A stretch of 52,625 nucleotides of DNA, from the NCBI RefSeq assembly GCF_014646115.1, contig NZ_BMMV01000037.1:1-52625 (forward strand), read 5' to 3'. The translations under genes and the position numbers were made by a program. The notes under the pieces were generated by a model. It worked only from the letters and a program-made list of their open reading frames with translations. It ran no database searches and was not told the origin of the DNA. Every line of letters starts with the position of its first letter. Position 1 is the stretch's first letter. Shown one piece after another: positions 24,126-33,351 of the stretch. The DNA comes from Streptomyces camponoticapitis (GTDB lineage: Bacteria; Actinomycetota; Actinomycetes; Streptomycetales; Streptomycetaceae).

Positions 24126-25595
24126 TCACTTCTTGCGGCCGCGCTTCTCCCGCACCCGTACCGAGATGTGGATCGGCGTGCCGTCGAAGCCGAACTCCTC
24201 GCGGAGCCTGCGCTCCACGAAGCGCCGGTAGCCCGCCTCGATGAAGCCGGACGCGAAGAGCACGAACCGGGGCGGCCGGGTGCCCGCCTGCGTACCGAAC
24301 AGGATGCGCGGCTGCTTGCCGCCGCGGATCGGGTGCGGGTGACCGGCGACGAGCTCGCCGAGGAAGGCGTTGAGCCTGCCGGTCGGCACGCGCGTCTCCC
24401 AGCCCTGGATCGCCGTCTCGATCGCGGGGACCAGACGCTCCATGTGCCGCCCTGTGCGCGCCGAGACGTTGACGCGGGGCGCCCACGCGATCTGCGCCAG
24501 CTCGGTCTCGATCTCGCGTTCCAGGTAGTAGCGGCGCTCCTCGTCGAGGGTGTCCCACTTGTTGAAGGCGACGACGAGGGCGCGGCCCGCGTCGACGGCC
24601 ATGGTGATGATGCGCTGGTCCTGGACGCTGATGGACTCGCTCGTGTCGATCAGTACGACGGCCACCTCGGCCTTCTCGACGGCGGCCGCCGTGCGGAGCG
24701 AGGCGTAGTAGTCGGCGCCCTCCTGGAGGTGGACGCGGCGCCTGATGCCCGCCGTGTCGACGAACTTCCAGACCTTGCCGCCGAGTTCGATCAGCTCGTC
24801 GACCGGGTCGCGGGTGGTGCCGGCGATCTCGTTGACGACGACGCGCTCCTCGCCCGCGACCTTGTTCAGGAGTGAGGACTTGCCGACGTTCGGGCGGCCG
24901 ATCAGCGCGATGCGGCGCGGACCGCCGACGGTGGTGCCGAAGGTCTGCTTCGGGGCCTCGGGCAGCGCTTCGAGGACGGCGTCGAGCATGTCGCCCGTAC
25001 CTCGGCCGTGCAGTGAGGAGACGGGGTGCGGCTCGCCGAGACCCAGCGACCAGAGCGCCGTCGCGTCGGCCTCGCCGCTCTGGCCGTCGACCTTGTTGGC
25101 GCAGAGCACGACGGGCTTGCCCGCGCGGCGCAGCAGTTTGACGACGGCCTCGTCGGTGTCGGTGGCGCCCACCGTGGAGTCCACGACGAAGACCACGGCG
25201 TCGGCGGTCTCGATCGCGAACTCGGCCTGCGCGGCGACGGAGGCGTCGAGTCCGAGGACGTCCTGCTCCCAGCCGCCGGTGTCGACGACCTTGAAGCGGC
25301 GCCCGGCCCACTCGGCCTCGTAGGTGACGCGGTCGCGCGTGACACCGGGCTTGTCCTGGACGACGGCCTCGCGGCGGCCGATGATGCGGTTCACCAGGGT
25401 CGACTTGCCGACATTGGGGCGGCCGACGACGGCGAGGACGGGCAGCGGGCCGTGGCCTGCCTCGTCGATCGCGCCCTCGATCTCCTCGGGGTCGAAGCCC
25501 TCGTGGGCGGCGAGCTCCATGAACTCCGAGTACTCGGCGTCGCCAAGCTCTCCGTGCTCGTCGCCGGAGTCGCCGGAGTGAATGTGGTCGTTCAT
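24126..25595 (-). CDS. der: Ribosome-associated GTPase Der (EngA)
   Basis: A 489-aa protein with two tandem GTPase domains: GRPNVGKSTL (near 58) with DTGGWE and NKVDG, and GRPNVGKSSL (near 232) with DTAGIRRR and NKWDT; a KH-like C-terminal domain ends in a Lys/Arg-rich tail. Der is essential for 50S subunit assembly. An acidic 50-residue N-terminal extension is typical for actinobacterial Der. It is the last gene of the cmk-acyltransferase-der cluster. Confidence 0.95.
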   Translation of the reverse strand: MNDHIHSGDSGDEHGELGDAEYSEFMELAAHEGFDPEEIEGAIDEAGHGPLPVLAVVGRPNVGKSTLVNRIIGRREAVVQDKPGVTRDRVTYEAEWAGRRFKVVDTGGWEQDVLGLDASVAAQAEFAIETADAVVFVVDSTVGATDTDEAVVKLLRRAGKPVVLCANKVDGQSGEADATALWSLGLGEPHPVSSLHGRGTGDMLDAVLEALPEAPKQTFGTTVGGPRRIALIGRPNVGKSSLLNKVAGEERVVVNEIAGTTRDPVDELIELGGKVWKFVDTAGIRRRVHLQEGADYYASLRTAAAVEKAEVAVVLIDTSESISVQDQRIITMAVDAGRALVVAFNKWDTLDEERRYYLEREIETELAQIAWAPRVNVSARTGRHMERLVPAIETAIQGWETRVPTGRLNAFLGELVAGHPHPIRGGKQPRILFGTQAGTRPPRFVLFASGFIEAGYRRFVERRLREEFGFDGTPIHISVRVREKRGRKK

Positions 25596-25646
25596 GAAGT
25601 CCGTACCTCGTTCATCGTGATCGGTGCACCGCGCGGACGCGGTGCA

Positions 25647-26339
25647 CTACTCAAGTCCTGCCCGGCGCCCGGTGAGGCGCCTGGCGTGGTCCAGATGGGC
25701 GGTCAGCCGCTTCTGGATCCGCAGCGTGGCGTCGTCCATCGCCTGCCGCGTGCGCCGGCCACTTCCGTCACCGGCCTCGAACGCGTCCCCGAAGACGACG
25801 TCGATACGGCTGCGCAGTGGTGGCAGCGCGGATATCAACCGTCCGCGGCGGTCCGTGCTTCCGAGCACCGCGACCGGGACGATCGGCGCCCCCGTGCGTA
25901 CCGCGAAGTACGCGAGCCCGGACCGCAGGGAGGCGAAGTCGCCCTCTCCCCTGCTGCCCTCGGGGAAGATCCCCAGGACCCCGCCGCCCGTGAGTACCCC
26001 GAGGGCGTCTGTCACGGCGGCGCGGTCGGTGGTCGTACGGTCCACCTTCAGCTGTCCGATGGACAGCAGGAACGGGTCGAGCGGACCGATGAAAGCCTCT
26101 TTCTTGATCAGGAAGTGCACGGGCCTGGGCGCGGTGCCCATGAGCATCGGCCCGTCGATGTTGTGCGAGTGGTTGACGGCCAGGATCACCGGGCCGGCCG
26201 CGGGGACCCGCCAGCCGCCGAGCACCCGTGGCTTCCACAGGCCGTACATCAGTCCGATGCCGATACGGCGGCCGACCGCCGCGCCCTTCGGGGAGGGCGC
26301 GGCCGTGCGGGACTGTTCCGTCCGGGAAGGTCCGCTCAC
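25647..26339 (-). CDS. 1-acyl-sn-glycerol-3-phosphate acyltransferase-like (PlsC) protein
   Basis: A 230-aa protein starting at GTG 26339 in a 4-nt GTGA overlap with the cmk stop. PlsC motifs: NHSHNIDGP (NH-x4-D) near residue 57 and FPEGSRG near residue 128. A short hydrophobic N-terminal segment (GLMYGLWKP) may touch the membrane. It acylates lysophosphatidate or a similar substrate. The cmk-plsC-der order recurs in actinobacteria. Confidence 0.85.
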   Translation of the reverse strand: MSGPSRTEQSRTAAPSPKGAAVGRRIGIGLMYGLWKPRVLGGWRVPAAGPVILAVNHSHNIDGPMLMGTAPRPVHFLIKKEAFIGPLDPFLLSIGQLKVDRTTTDRAAVTDALGVLTGGGVLGIFPEGSRGEGDFASLRSGLAYFAVRTGAPIVPVAVLGSTDRRGRLISALPPLRSRIDVVFGDAFEAGDGSGRRTRQAMDDATLRIQKRLTAHLDHARRLTGRRAGLE

Positions 26340-27061
26340 CGAGCCGCCCGCTTCTCCTCGACGAGGGTGACGACGCACTCGATGACCTGCTGGAGCGTGA
26401 GGTCGGTGGTGTCCACCTCGACCGCGTCGTCCGCCTTGGCCAGCGGCGACGCCTTACGTGTGGAGTCGATCGCGTCCCGCTTGATCAGCGCTTCCCTGGT
26501 GGCCGCGAGGTCCGTGGCCTCCTTGCCCTTGAGTTCGCCCGTGCGGCGCGCGGCGCGCGCCTCGGGCGAGGCGGTGAGGAAGACCTTGAGGTCGGCGTCG
26601 GGCAGCACGGTCGTGCCGATGTCGCGCCCCTCCACGACGATGCCGTTCCCGGCGGCCGCGGCGATGGAACGCTGGAGTTCGGTGATGACGGCCCGTACCT
26701 CGGGGACGGCGCTGACCGCGCTGACCTTGGCCGTGACCTCCTGTGTACGGATGGGTCCCGACGCGTCCACGCCGTCGACGGTGATCGTCGGGTTCGCCGC
26801 GTCGGTGCCGGACACGATGACCGGCTTGTCGGCGGCCGTGGCCACGGCCGAGGCGTCCTGGACGTCGATACCGTTGCTGATCATCCACCAGGTGATCGCC
26901 CGGTACTGCGCACCCGTGTCCAGGTAGCTCAGTCCGAGCTCGGTGGCCACGGACCGGGACGTGCTCGACTTGCCGGTGCCCGCGGGCCCGTCGATGGCGA
27001 CGATCACGGCGGCCGGGGCGGTCCTGGCGTCGGTTGCAGCGGTTTCCACGGGGGCGGACAC
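26336..27061 (-). CDS. cmk: Cytidylate kinase
   Basis: A 241-aa NMP kinase. P-loop GPAGTGKSSTSR near residue 25, LSYLDTGAQYRAITW (CMP-binding), VEGRDIGTTVLPDA and the LID R-rich segment ASPEARAARRTGEL. It phosphorylates CMP and dCMP in nucleotide salvage. Translationally coupled to the downstream acyltransferase. The 27062-27245 gap contains its leader and no gene. Confidence 0.95.
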   Translation of the reverse strand: MSAPVETAATDARTAPAAVIVAIDGPAGTGKSSTSRSVATELGLSYLDTGAQYRAITWWMISNGIDVQDASAVATAADKPVIVSGTDAANPTITVDGVDASGPIRTQEVTAKVSAVSAVPEVRAVITELQRSIAAAAGNGIVVEGRDIGTTVLPDADLKVFLTASPEARAARRTGELKGKEATDLAATREALIKRDAIDSTRKASPLAKADDAVEVDTTDLTLQQVIECVVTLVEEKRAAR

Positions 27062-27245
27062 CTTCCTGGTTCACGGGGCGCGGAGTCGTACGCGAAGTGC
27101 TTCGCGGCTGAGTCTCGGAACGTTCCGGGGGTCGTTTCCCAACGCCCAGACGTCAGTACGCCCCCGCACAAGGTTACCGAGTGCTGGGACCCTCCCTTAC
27201 ACCCCCGCGAAAGCCCGCCCGCGGGGCATGCGCGGGCCGCTCCCG

Positions 27246-28331
27246 TCAGCGGCGGATCGACCAGCCGCGCTCGCGCAGCGCCGCGCTCAGTACGGGGGCC
27301 GCCGCGGGCTCCACCATCAGCTGGACCAGACCCGCCTCCTGCCCGGTCGCGTGTTCGATCCGGACGTCCTCGACGTTGACCCCCGCGCTCCCGGCGTCCG
27401 CGAAAATACGGGCCAGCTCGCCAGGACGGTCGCTGATCAGGACGGCCACCGTCTCGTACGCCGTCGGGGCCGCGCCGTGCTTGCCAGGTACCCGCACCCG
27501 GCCCGCGTTGCCGCGCCGCAGCACGTCCTCGATGCCCTCGGTGCCGCCGCGCCGCTTGGCCTCGTCGGCCGACTGGAGCGCCCGCAGCGCCTCCACCGTC
27601 TCGTCGAGGTCGGCGGCCACGCCCGCGAGCACGTCGGCGACCGGCCCCGGGTTGGCGGTGAGGATCTCGACCCACATCCGGGGGTCGGAGGCGGCGATCC
27701 TGGTGACGTCGCGGATGCCCTGCCCGCAGAGCCGTACGGCGGCCTCGTCGGCGTCCTCCAGGCGGGCGGCGACCATCGAGGAGATCAGCTGGGGGGTGTG
27801 GGAGACGAGCGCGACGGCCCGGTCGTGCGCGTCGGCGTCCATCACCACCGGCACGGCGCGGCAGAGCGCCACCAGTTCGAGCGCGAGGTTCAGTACCTCG
27901 GTGTCGGTGCCGGGGGTGGGGGTCAGCACCCAGGGCCGGCCCTCGAAGAGGTCGGCGGTCGCGGCGAGCGGCCCGGAACTCTCCTTGCCGGCCATGGGGT
28001 GCGTACCGATGTACGCGGTCAGGTCCAGGCCCATCGCCTCCAGCTCGCGCCGGGGGCCGCCCTTGACACTGGCCACGTCCAGGTAGCCGCGCGCACGCCC
28101 GGCGCGCATCGTGGCGGCAAGGGTGTCGGCGGTGTGCGCGGGCGGTACGGCGACGATCGCGAGATCGACGGGGCCGGCCGGCGGCTCCTCGGTGCCGGCG
28201 CCGAGCGACGCGGCCGTACGCGCCCTGGCCGGGTCGTGGTCCACGAGATGGACGGCGACGCCGCGTCCCGCGAGGGTCAGGGCGGCCGAGGTGCCGATGA
28301 GGCCGGTTCCGATGACGAGGGCGGTTCTCAC
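27246..28331 (-). CDS. tyrA: Prephenate dehydrogenase with ACT domain
   Basis: A 361-aa protein: NAD(P)-binding GTGLIGTSAALTL at the N-terminus, the catalytic His in THPMAGKE, a helical dimer domain (SHTPQLIS) and a C-terminal ACT domain from about residue 285 (AVLISDRPGELARIFADAG), which should allow tyrosine feedback. It converts prephenate to 4-hydroxyphenylpyruvate for tyrosine synthesis. Its ATG overlaps the aroH stop by 4 nt. Confidence 0.93.
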   Translation of the reverse strand: MRTALVIGTGLIGTSAALTLAGRGVAVHLVDHDPARARTAASLGAGTEEPPAGPVDLAIVAVPPAHTADTLAATMRAGRARGYLDVASVKGGPRRELEAMGLDLTAYIGTHPMAGKESSGPLAATADLFEGRPWVLTPTPGTDTEVLNLALELVALCRAVPVVMDADAHDRAVALVSHTPQLISSMVAARLEDADEAAVRLCGQGIRDVTRIAASDPRMWVEILTANPGPVADVLAGVAADLDETVEALRALQSADEAKRRGGTEGIEDVLRRGNAGRVRVPGKHGAAPTAYETVAVLISDRPGELARIFADAGSAGVNVEDVRIEHATGQEAGLVQLMVEPAAAPVLSAALRERGWSIRR

Positions 28332-28690
28332 TGGGCGATGTCCTTGCGGAGGGCTGCCGCGGCGCCGAGGTAGACGTGCGCGATCTCGGATCGGGGGAGG
28401 TCGGACTCGATGTGGGCGAGGATGCGGACCACGCGCGGCATGGCGCCCTCGATGTCCAGCTCCTGGGCGCAGATCAGCGGGACGTCGACGATGCCGAGTC
28501 CGCGCGCGGCTGCCGCCGGGAAGTCGCTGTGCAGGTCGGGGGTGGCCGTGAACCAGATGCTGATCAGGTCGTCCGCCCCGAGGCCGTTGCGCTCCAGGAT
28601 GGTCGAGAGCAGCTGGGCGACCTGTTCGTCCATGTGTCCCGGCTCGTCCCGCTCCAGCTGGACGGCCCCTCGGACAGCTCGTACCGGCAC
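28328..28690 (-). CDS. aroH: Chorismate mutase, AroH class
   Basis: A 120-aa protein from GTG 28690 with GAGGAG upstream; the size and trimeric AroH pattern fit (VRAVRGAVQLERDE, LISIWFTATPDLHSDFPAAAAR, VPLICAQELDIEGAMPRVVR). The catalytic Arg/Glu/Cys of B. subtilis AroH map to R in RGAVQ, E in CAQE and the conserved Cys. It makes prephenate, the substrate of the coupled tyrA product. Confidence 0.9.
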   Translation of the reverse strand: MPVRAVRGAVQLERDEPGHMDEQVAQLLSTILERNGLGADDLISIWFTATPDLHSDFPAAAARGLGIVDVPLICAQELDIEGAMPRVVRILAHIESDLPRSEIAHVYLGAAAALRKDIAQ

Positions 28691-28853
28691 GTCGTGCTCC
28701 TCGTCCCGCTCAGTGATCGTGTGCTCCGTCCAGGTTAGACAGATGTGCGGAGGTACGGCCCGGGCGACCGTTGCGCGAGACGGCCGGGGGCCCGGGGCGG
28801 GGGTCAGGGCCCGGCGGCGGACCAGGGGTGCGGCCCCCGTAATCTCCGTGCGT

Positions 28854-29540
28854 ATGAACCCCGAGGACCTGGTGCGTGAGCACACCGTCTACGCGTGCGT
28901 CATGGGCTCCCGCGCCTTCGGTCTGGCGACCGAGGGCAGTGACACCGACCGCCGGGGCGTGTTCCTGGCGCCGGCGCCGCTCTTCTGGCACTTCGAGAAG
29001 CCTCCGACGCATGTCGACGGGCCGGCCGAGGAGCAGTTCTCGTGGGAGCTGGAGCGTTTCTGTCTGCTCGCGCTCCGCAGCAATCCCAACGTGCTCGAAT
29101 GTCTGCACTCGCCGCTGGTCGAGCACGTCGACGACACCGGCCGTGAACTCCTCGCCCTGCGCGAGGCGTTCCTCTCCCGGCGGACGCACGCGACCTTCGT
29201 GCGCTACGCGATCGGCCAGCGCAGGAAGCTGGAGGCGGACGTCCGGCAGTACGGCGCGCCCCGCTGGAAGCACGCCATGCATCTGCTGCGGCTGCTCGGC
29301 TCCTCCCGCGATCTGCTGCGTACGGGGCGGCTGGTCATCGACGCCGGTGAACAGCGCGAGCCGCTGCTCGCCGTCAAGCGCGGTGAGGTCTCCTGGGCCG
29401 AGGTGGAGCGGCGGATGAACCGCCTCGGTGAGGAGGCGGACGCCGCGCTCGCCCGCTCACCCCTGCCGGACGAGCCCGACAGCGCCCGGGTCGAGGACTT
29501 CGTGATCCGCGTACGAAGGGCCTCGGCGCTCGGTGGCTGA
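28854..29540 (+). CDS. YcgL/RlaP-type nucleotidyltransferase
   Basis: A 228-aa protein. The Pol-beta NTase signature is GSRAFGLATEGSDTDRRG: Gly18-Ser19 and Asp30/Asp32 as metal ligands. The downstream LALRSNPNVLECLHSPL is diagnostic of the YcgL (COG3541) group, which includes RNA-ligase-associated RlaP. A helical C-terminus follows. The third carboxylate region reads EEQFSWELERF. Substrate unknown; tRNA or another RNA end is plausible. ATG 28854 has no SD; TAATCT at 28840-28845 suggests a leaderless transcript. It faces a homologous gene. Confidence 0.78.
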   Translation: MNPEDLVREHTVYACVMGSRAFGLATEGSDTDRRGVFLAPAPLFWHFEKPPTHVDGPAEEQFSWELERFCLLALRSNPNVLECLHSPLVEHVDDTGRELLALREAFLSRRTHATFVRYAIGQRRKLEADVRQYGAPRWKHAMHLLRLLGSSRDLLRTGRLVIDAGEQREPLLAVKRGEVSWAEVERRMNRLGEEADAALARSPLPDEPDSARVEDFVIRVRRASALGG

Positions 29541-29633
29541 GGGCTGTCGTACTGGGCGTATTCGGGCGATCCGAAACGCGGCGAGGTGCCGTAGCCGACG
29601 TCGCGCGCCCGCAGGGGATCAGCGGGACACCCC

Positions 29634-30479
29634 TCAGCCCGTGCCCAGCCGGGTGCGCACCACGAGGTCGTGGAGCGCCTCGTATCCCGCCGGGGAGTCC
29701 GGGAGCCGTGTCTCGGCCCTGGCCTCCGCCAGGACCTCGTGGAGGGCGTCCACGTCGCTCTGCAGACGGGTCGGGGCGAGGCCCGTCGCCGCGCCGTGTT
29801 CTGCCTCGGCCTTCGCCTCGATCAGTTCGGGCAGATAGTCGGGTGCGCTCACCTCGGCGAGCAGGGTGGGCAGATGGGCCTGCACCTCGCCGCTGCGCAT
29901 CAGATGGACGCCGGTGAGCAGTGCCCTGAACGTGTAGAGCAGCGGCTTGAGTTCACCGGTCTTCTCGAAGAGGCGCCACTGGGTCGCGGCGAAGCCGCGG
30001 TAGTGGTGGGCGTGGTGGCCGGTGAGCACGCCGGGCGCCAGCGACAGCAGTTCGCGGTGCGCCTCGGTCGAGTGGACGATCAGCGGCGAGTGGAGCTGTT
30101 CCAATACGTAGCCGTTGCGCCGCATCATCATCCGGACGAACTTCCGCAGGTCATGGCTGACCAGGTCCATCTCCACACCGTCGCGGTCCCACATGCGCGA
30201 GCGGGTCTCCTCGGGCTCGTGCAGCCCGATGAGTTCGGCCACCGGCAGCAGGTGGGCGCCGCGCAGGTCGACGTCGGAGTCCAGGGAGGGGAATCCGTAG
30301 AGGTGCGCGCCGGAGACGGTGGCGAACAGCAGCGGGTCCGTCTCCTCGGCGAGGACCGGGCCGAGGTCGGTCATCGGCAGCCCGGCCCGGCGCAGGCGCC
30401 GGGCGCGCTCGTCGGCGCTCTCGTCGAGGCAGTGCCCGGGAGGGCCGTCGTCGGCCACGTGTTCGTCATCCATACTCAT
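29634..30479 (-). CDS. YcgL/RlaP-type nucleotidyltransferase, last gene of NAD operon
   Basis: A 281-aa protein. NTase core: SGAHLYGFPSLDSDVDLRG with Asp69 and Asp71; third carboxylate probably in GVEMDLVSHDLRKF; family motif RNGYVLEQLHSPL. It starts 3 nt after the ADP-ribosylglycohydrolase stop (ATG 30479, or an in-frame ATG two codons later), so it is the fifth gene of the pnuC operon. It is paralogous to, but clearly diverged from, the convergent NTase. Transfer of a nucleotide to RNA or protein is expected; the target is unknown. Confidence 0.78.
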   Translation of the reverse strand: MSMDDEHVADDGPPGHCLDESADERARRLRRAGLPMTDLGPVLAEETDPLLFATVSGAHLYGFPSLDSDVDLRGAHLLPVAELIGLHEPEETRSRMWDRDGVEMDLVSHDLRKFVRMMMRRNGYVLEQLHSPLIVHSTEAHRELLSLAPGVLTGHHAHHYRGFAATQWRLFEKTGELKPLLYTFRALLTGVHLMRSGEVQAHLPTLLAEVSAPDYLPELIEAKAEAEHGAATGLAPTRLQSDVDALHEVLAEARAETRLPDSPAGYEALHDLVVRTRLGTG

Positions 30480-30482
30480 GGA

Positions 30483-31505
30483 TCAAGCGTCCCAGAGTGC
30501 CCCGAGTTCCAGCAGCTCCTCGCGGTACTCGATCCGGTCCGCCCACTCCTCGGGCCAGGCCGCCGCCCCGAGGTGCGCCCCCGCGAAGGCGCCCGTCAGA
30601 CAGGCGATCGAGTCCGAGTCGCCCTTGGTGCAGGCCGCCCTGCGCAGCGCCGTGACCGGTTCGTCGGGGAAGAGCAGGAAGCAGAGCAGTCCGGTGGCGA
30701 ACGCCTCCTCGGCGACCCAGCCGTCGCCGGTCGCCAGGCACGGGTCGGTCTCGGGGGACGGTGTGCGCAGGGCCCCCCGGAGCCGTTCGAGCACGGCCAG
30801 GCAGTCGTCCCAGCCCCGCTCGATGAAATGCTCGGGGGTCGGGTCCTGGCTGTGGGTCCACAGGTCGCCGAGCCAGCTGTGGTGATAGCGGGACCGGTTC
30901 TCGTACGCGTAACTGCGCAGCAGGCCCACCAGGCCCATCGGTTCGGTCCCGCGGGCCAGCAGGTACACCGCGTGGGCCGTGAGGTCGGAGGCGGCCAGGG
31001 CGGTCGGGTGGCCGTGGGTGAGGCCGGACTGCAACTGGGCGGCGCCCGAGCGCTGTTCGGCGCTGAGGCCGGGGGCGAGCCCGACGGGCGCGACCCGCAT
31101 GTTGGCGCCGCAGCCCTTGGAGCCGATCCGGCTCGCCCGCTGCCAGGGGCGGTCGCTGTCGAGCAGCTGACAGGCCGTCATACAGGTTCTGCCGGGGGCC
31201 CGGTTGTTGCGCGGGTCGTGGAACCAGTCCACGAACTCCTCGCGTACCGGCCGGGCGAGGCGCAGCGGTCCGAGCGTGCCCCGGCCCATGGCGGTGCGCA
31301 GACCACGGCCGAGCGCGAGCGTCATCTGGGTGTCGTCGCTGACGATCGCGGGCTTCAGCAGGGGGATCTCCCGCCAGGGACCGAACTTGGCGAGGATCGA
31401 CGGCACATCGTTGAACTCGGTGGGAAAGCCGAGGGCGTCGCCGAGCGCGAGCCCGGTCATGGCGCCCGTGGCGGCTCTCTTGCGGGCCGTGCCGGTGGCG
31501 GTCAT
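30483..31505 (-). CDS. ADP-ribosylglycohydrolase family protein
   Basis: A 340-aa DraG/ARH-fold protein. Metal-binding motifs: SDDTQM (Asp57, Asp58) and KGDSDSIACLTGAFAGA near residue 290; also GLALGDALGFPTEF at the N-terminus. ARH-family enzymes remove ADP-ribose from arginine, serine or nucleic acid and release ADP-ribose. Its ATG overlaps the nrtR stop by 4 nt, so it is tied to the NAD regulator and salvage genes. Confidence 0.88.
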   Translation of the reverse strand: MTATGTARKRAATGAMTGLALGDALGFPTEFNDVPSILAKFGPWREIPLLKPAIVSDDTQMTLALGRGLRTAMGRGTLGPLRLARPVREEFVDWFHDPRNNRAPGRTCMTACQLLDSDRPWQRASRIGSKGCGANMRVAPVGLAPGLSAEQRSGAAQLQSGLTHGHPTALAASDLTAHAVYLLARGTEPMGLVGLLRSYAYENRSRYHHSWLGDLWTHSQDPTPEHFIERGWDDCLAVLERLRGALRTPSPETDPCLATGDGWVAEEAFATGLLCFLLFPDEPVTALRRAACTKGDSDSIACLTGAFAGAHLGAAAWPEEWADRIEYREELLELGALWDA

Positions 31506-32272
31506 GGAGTGGTCCGTCCTTCCGGTCGAAGCAGCGGCGGGTGGAGTGCGGTGGCGGCGCCGGCGCGGTAGAGAGCGGCGGGTTTGCCCCGGCCGCCGGT
31601 GCGCCGCGGCGGGCCTTCGACCGGTTCGACGAAGCCGGGTGAAGTCAGTACCTTGCGGCGGAAGTTGGGCCGGTCCAGCACCACGCCCCAGACGGTCTCG
31701 TACACCTGCTGAAGCTCCCCGAGGGTGAACTCGGGCGGGCAGAACGCCGTGGCGAGGCAGGTGTATTCGAGCTTGGCGCCGATACGGCGCCTGCCGTCGG
31801 CGAGGATCCGGCCGTGGTCGAAGGCGAGCCGACCGAGTTCGTCGTAGGGCGTCCAGCGGGCCTGGGCTGCGTCGCCGCCGCCGCGCGGCTCGGGGAGGTC
31901 GGGCACGAGCGCGGTGTACGCGACGGAGACGACACGCATCCGGGGGTCCCGGTCCGGGTCGCTGTACGTACGCAGCTGCTCGGGCCGCAGTCCGGCCACG
32001 GTGTCCGGCGACAGGCCGGTCTCCTCGGCGAGTTCACGCCTGGCCGCCTGCCCGGCGGACTCCCGGGGCCGTACGAAGCCGCCGGGCAGCGCCCAGTGAC
32101 CCAGATACGGCTCCTCGCCGCGTTCGACGAGCAGGACGTGCAGCCGGCTCTCGCGGACCGTGAAGACGGCGAGATCGACGGTGACGGCGAACGGCACGAA
32201 GTCGGCGGGGTCGTAGTTCTCGGGTACACGCGGCTGTCCGGACGGCCGCCGGGGTGGCTGAGGGGATGTCAT
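31502..32272 (-). CDS. nrtR: NrtR-like Nudix-related transcriptional regulator
   Basis: A 256-aa protein; ATG 32272 overlaps the previous stop by 4 nt. N-terminal Nudix domain with a complete Nudix box (GFVRPRE then RRELAEETGL), preceded by PADFVPFAVTVDLAVFTV. C-terminal winged-helix of the NrtR type: FTLGELQQVYETVWG and LDRPNFRRKVLT. NrtR proteins repress NAD-metabolism genes and sense ADP-ribose or NAD. The intact Nudix box implies that ADP-ribose hydrolysis could remain. Its palindromic target is likely the one upstream of pnuC. Confidence 0.82.
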   Translation of the reverse strand: MTSPQPPRRPSGQPRVPENYDPADFVPFAVTVDLAVFTVRESRLHVLLVERGEEPYLGHWALPGGFVRPRESAGQAARRELAEETGLSPDTVAGLRPEQLRTYSDPDRDPRMRVVSVAYTALVPDLPEPRGGGDAAQARWTPYDELGRLAFDHGRILADGRRRIGAKLEYTCLATAFCPPEFTLGELQQVYETVWGVVLDRPNFRRKVLTSPGFVEPVEGPPRRTGGRGKPAALYRAGAATALHPPLLRPEGRTTP

Positions 32273-33351
32273 CTGTTCTCCGGCAGAGGCGCGGCGAAGT
32301 ACCAACCCTGGCCCAGGAGCGCGTCCACGGCGGCCACCGCCTCGGCGAGCCGCTTCTCGCGCGGCCCTTCGAGCGCGACGAACGTCCGCCCCGTGCGGGT
32401 CAGTTCGTCCTTGAAGCGGCCGGTCATCCAGGGCCGCAGCTCCTCGCCGTCCCGCAGTCCGTCGTCCTCGAAGGGGACACCCTCGTGGCCGGTGAGCAGC
32501 CACAGATGGTGCGGCACCCGGTCGGCGACCTCCTCGACGAGCGGGTTGCGGCCCCCCACGTACCGCTCGTGCCAGACGGTGGTGGCGAAGGAGTCGGTGT
32601 CGCAGACGAGGACGGGCGAGCCGTCACGGGCGGCCTCCTCCTCCAGCTCGTTCTGCCGTCGGGCGATCAACGGGAAGTCGTCGGTGGTGAGTTCGACGTC
32701 CTCCCACCGCGCGGCCGGCCGGCGCTCGCGGAGGGAGGCCAGCTTCCGTTCGCTGAACTCCCGCCCGTACTCGGCGACACAACGCGTACGGCTCCACACA
32801 CCGCCGCGCGCCCGGTAGTGCTCGGCGAGCGCCAGCGCGAGGGTCGTGGTGCCGGTGGACTCGGCGCCGAGCACCACGACGCGGCGGGTGAGCGCCGCCC
32901 GGACGGGTGGGGCGAGGAAGTCCCAGCAGCCGACGGGGTCCTCGCGGACGGCCGTGCCCGACACCGGGTGGAGCGCCCGGTCCGGGTCCACGGTGACGGA
33001 CTCGGCGCCGAAGCGGCGGGCGAGTTCGTCCCCGTACGGCTCCGAGGTGAAGACGGCGTCCACGGGCTCGGGGACGGCGGCCCGGAAGACCGCCATGTGC
33101 GCGTCCCACACGGCGGGGTCGTGCAGATCCATGGGTGTGTCGTCGACGGCACCCACCACCCTGGTGTCCGGGTGGATCTCGCGCATCCAGGCGACGCGGT
33201 CGGCGAGTGGCACCGACTCGACGGAGGCGGCGCAGACGAGGACCGTGAGCCGTTCGCAGCGCTCCCGCGCGGTCCGTACGACGTGATGGTGGCCGGCGTG
33301 CGGCGGGTAGAACTTGCCGAGGACCAGGCCGTGTTCGTAAGTCCCGCTCAT
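32269..33351 (-). CDS. nadR: NadR-like NMN adenylyltransferase/ribosylnicotinamide kinase
   Basis: A 360-aa protein; ATG 33351 (GGAGG upstream) overlaps the pnuC stop by 4 nt. N-terminal NMNAT domain: GKFYPPHAGHHHVV (H-x-G-H) and VSGTAVRE. C-terminal P-loop kinase domain: GAESTGTTTLALALAEHY near residue 165, with DTDSFATTVWHERY as a later acidic segment. In the P-loop the usual Lys is Thr. It would convert imported ribosylnicotinamide to NMN and then NAD. No DNA-binding domain is present, unlike E. coli NadR. Confidence 0.82.
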   Translation of the reverse strand: MSGTYEHGLVLGKFYPPHAGHHHVVRTARERCERLTVLVCAASVESVPLADRVAWMREIHPDTRVVGAVDDTPMDLHDPAVWDAHMAVFRAAVPEPVDAVFTSEPYGDELARRFGAESVTVDPDRALHPVSGTAVREDPVGCWDFLAPPVRAALTRRVVVLGAESTGTTTLALALAEHYRARGGVWSRTRCVAEYGREFSERKLASLRERRPAARWEDVELTTDDFPLIARRQNELEEEAARDGSPVLVCDTDSFATTVWHERYVGGRNPLVEEVADRVPHHLWLLTGHEGVPFEDDGLRDGEELRPWMTGRFKDELTRTGRTFVALEGPREKRLAEAVAAVDALLGQGWYFAAPLPENR

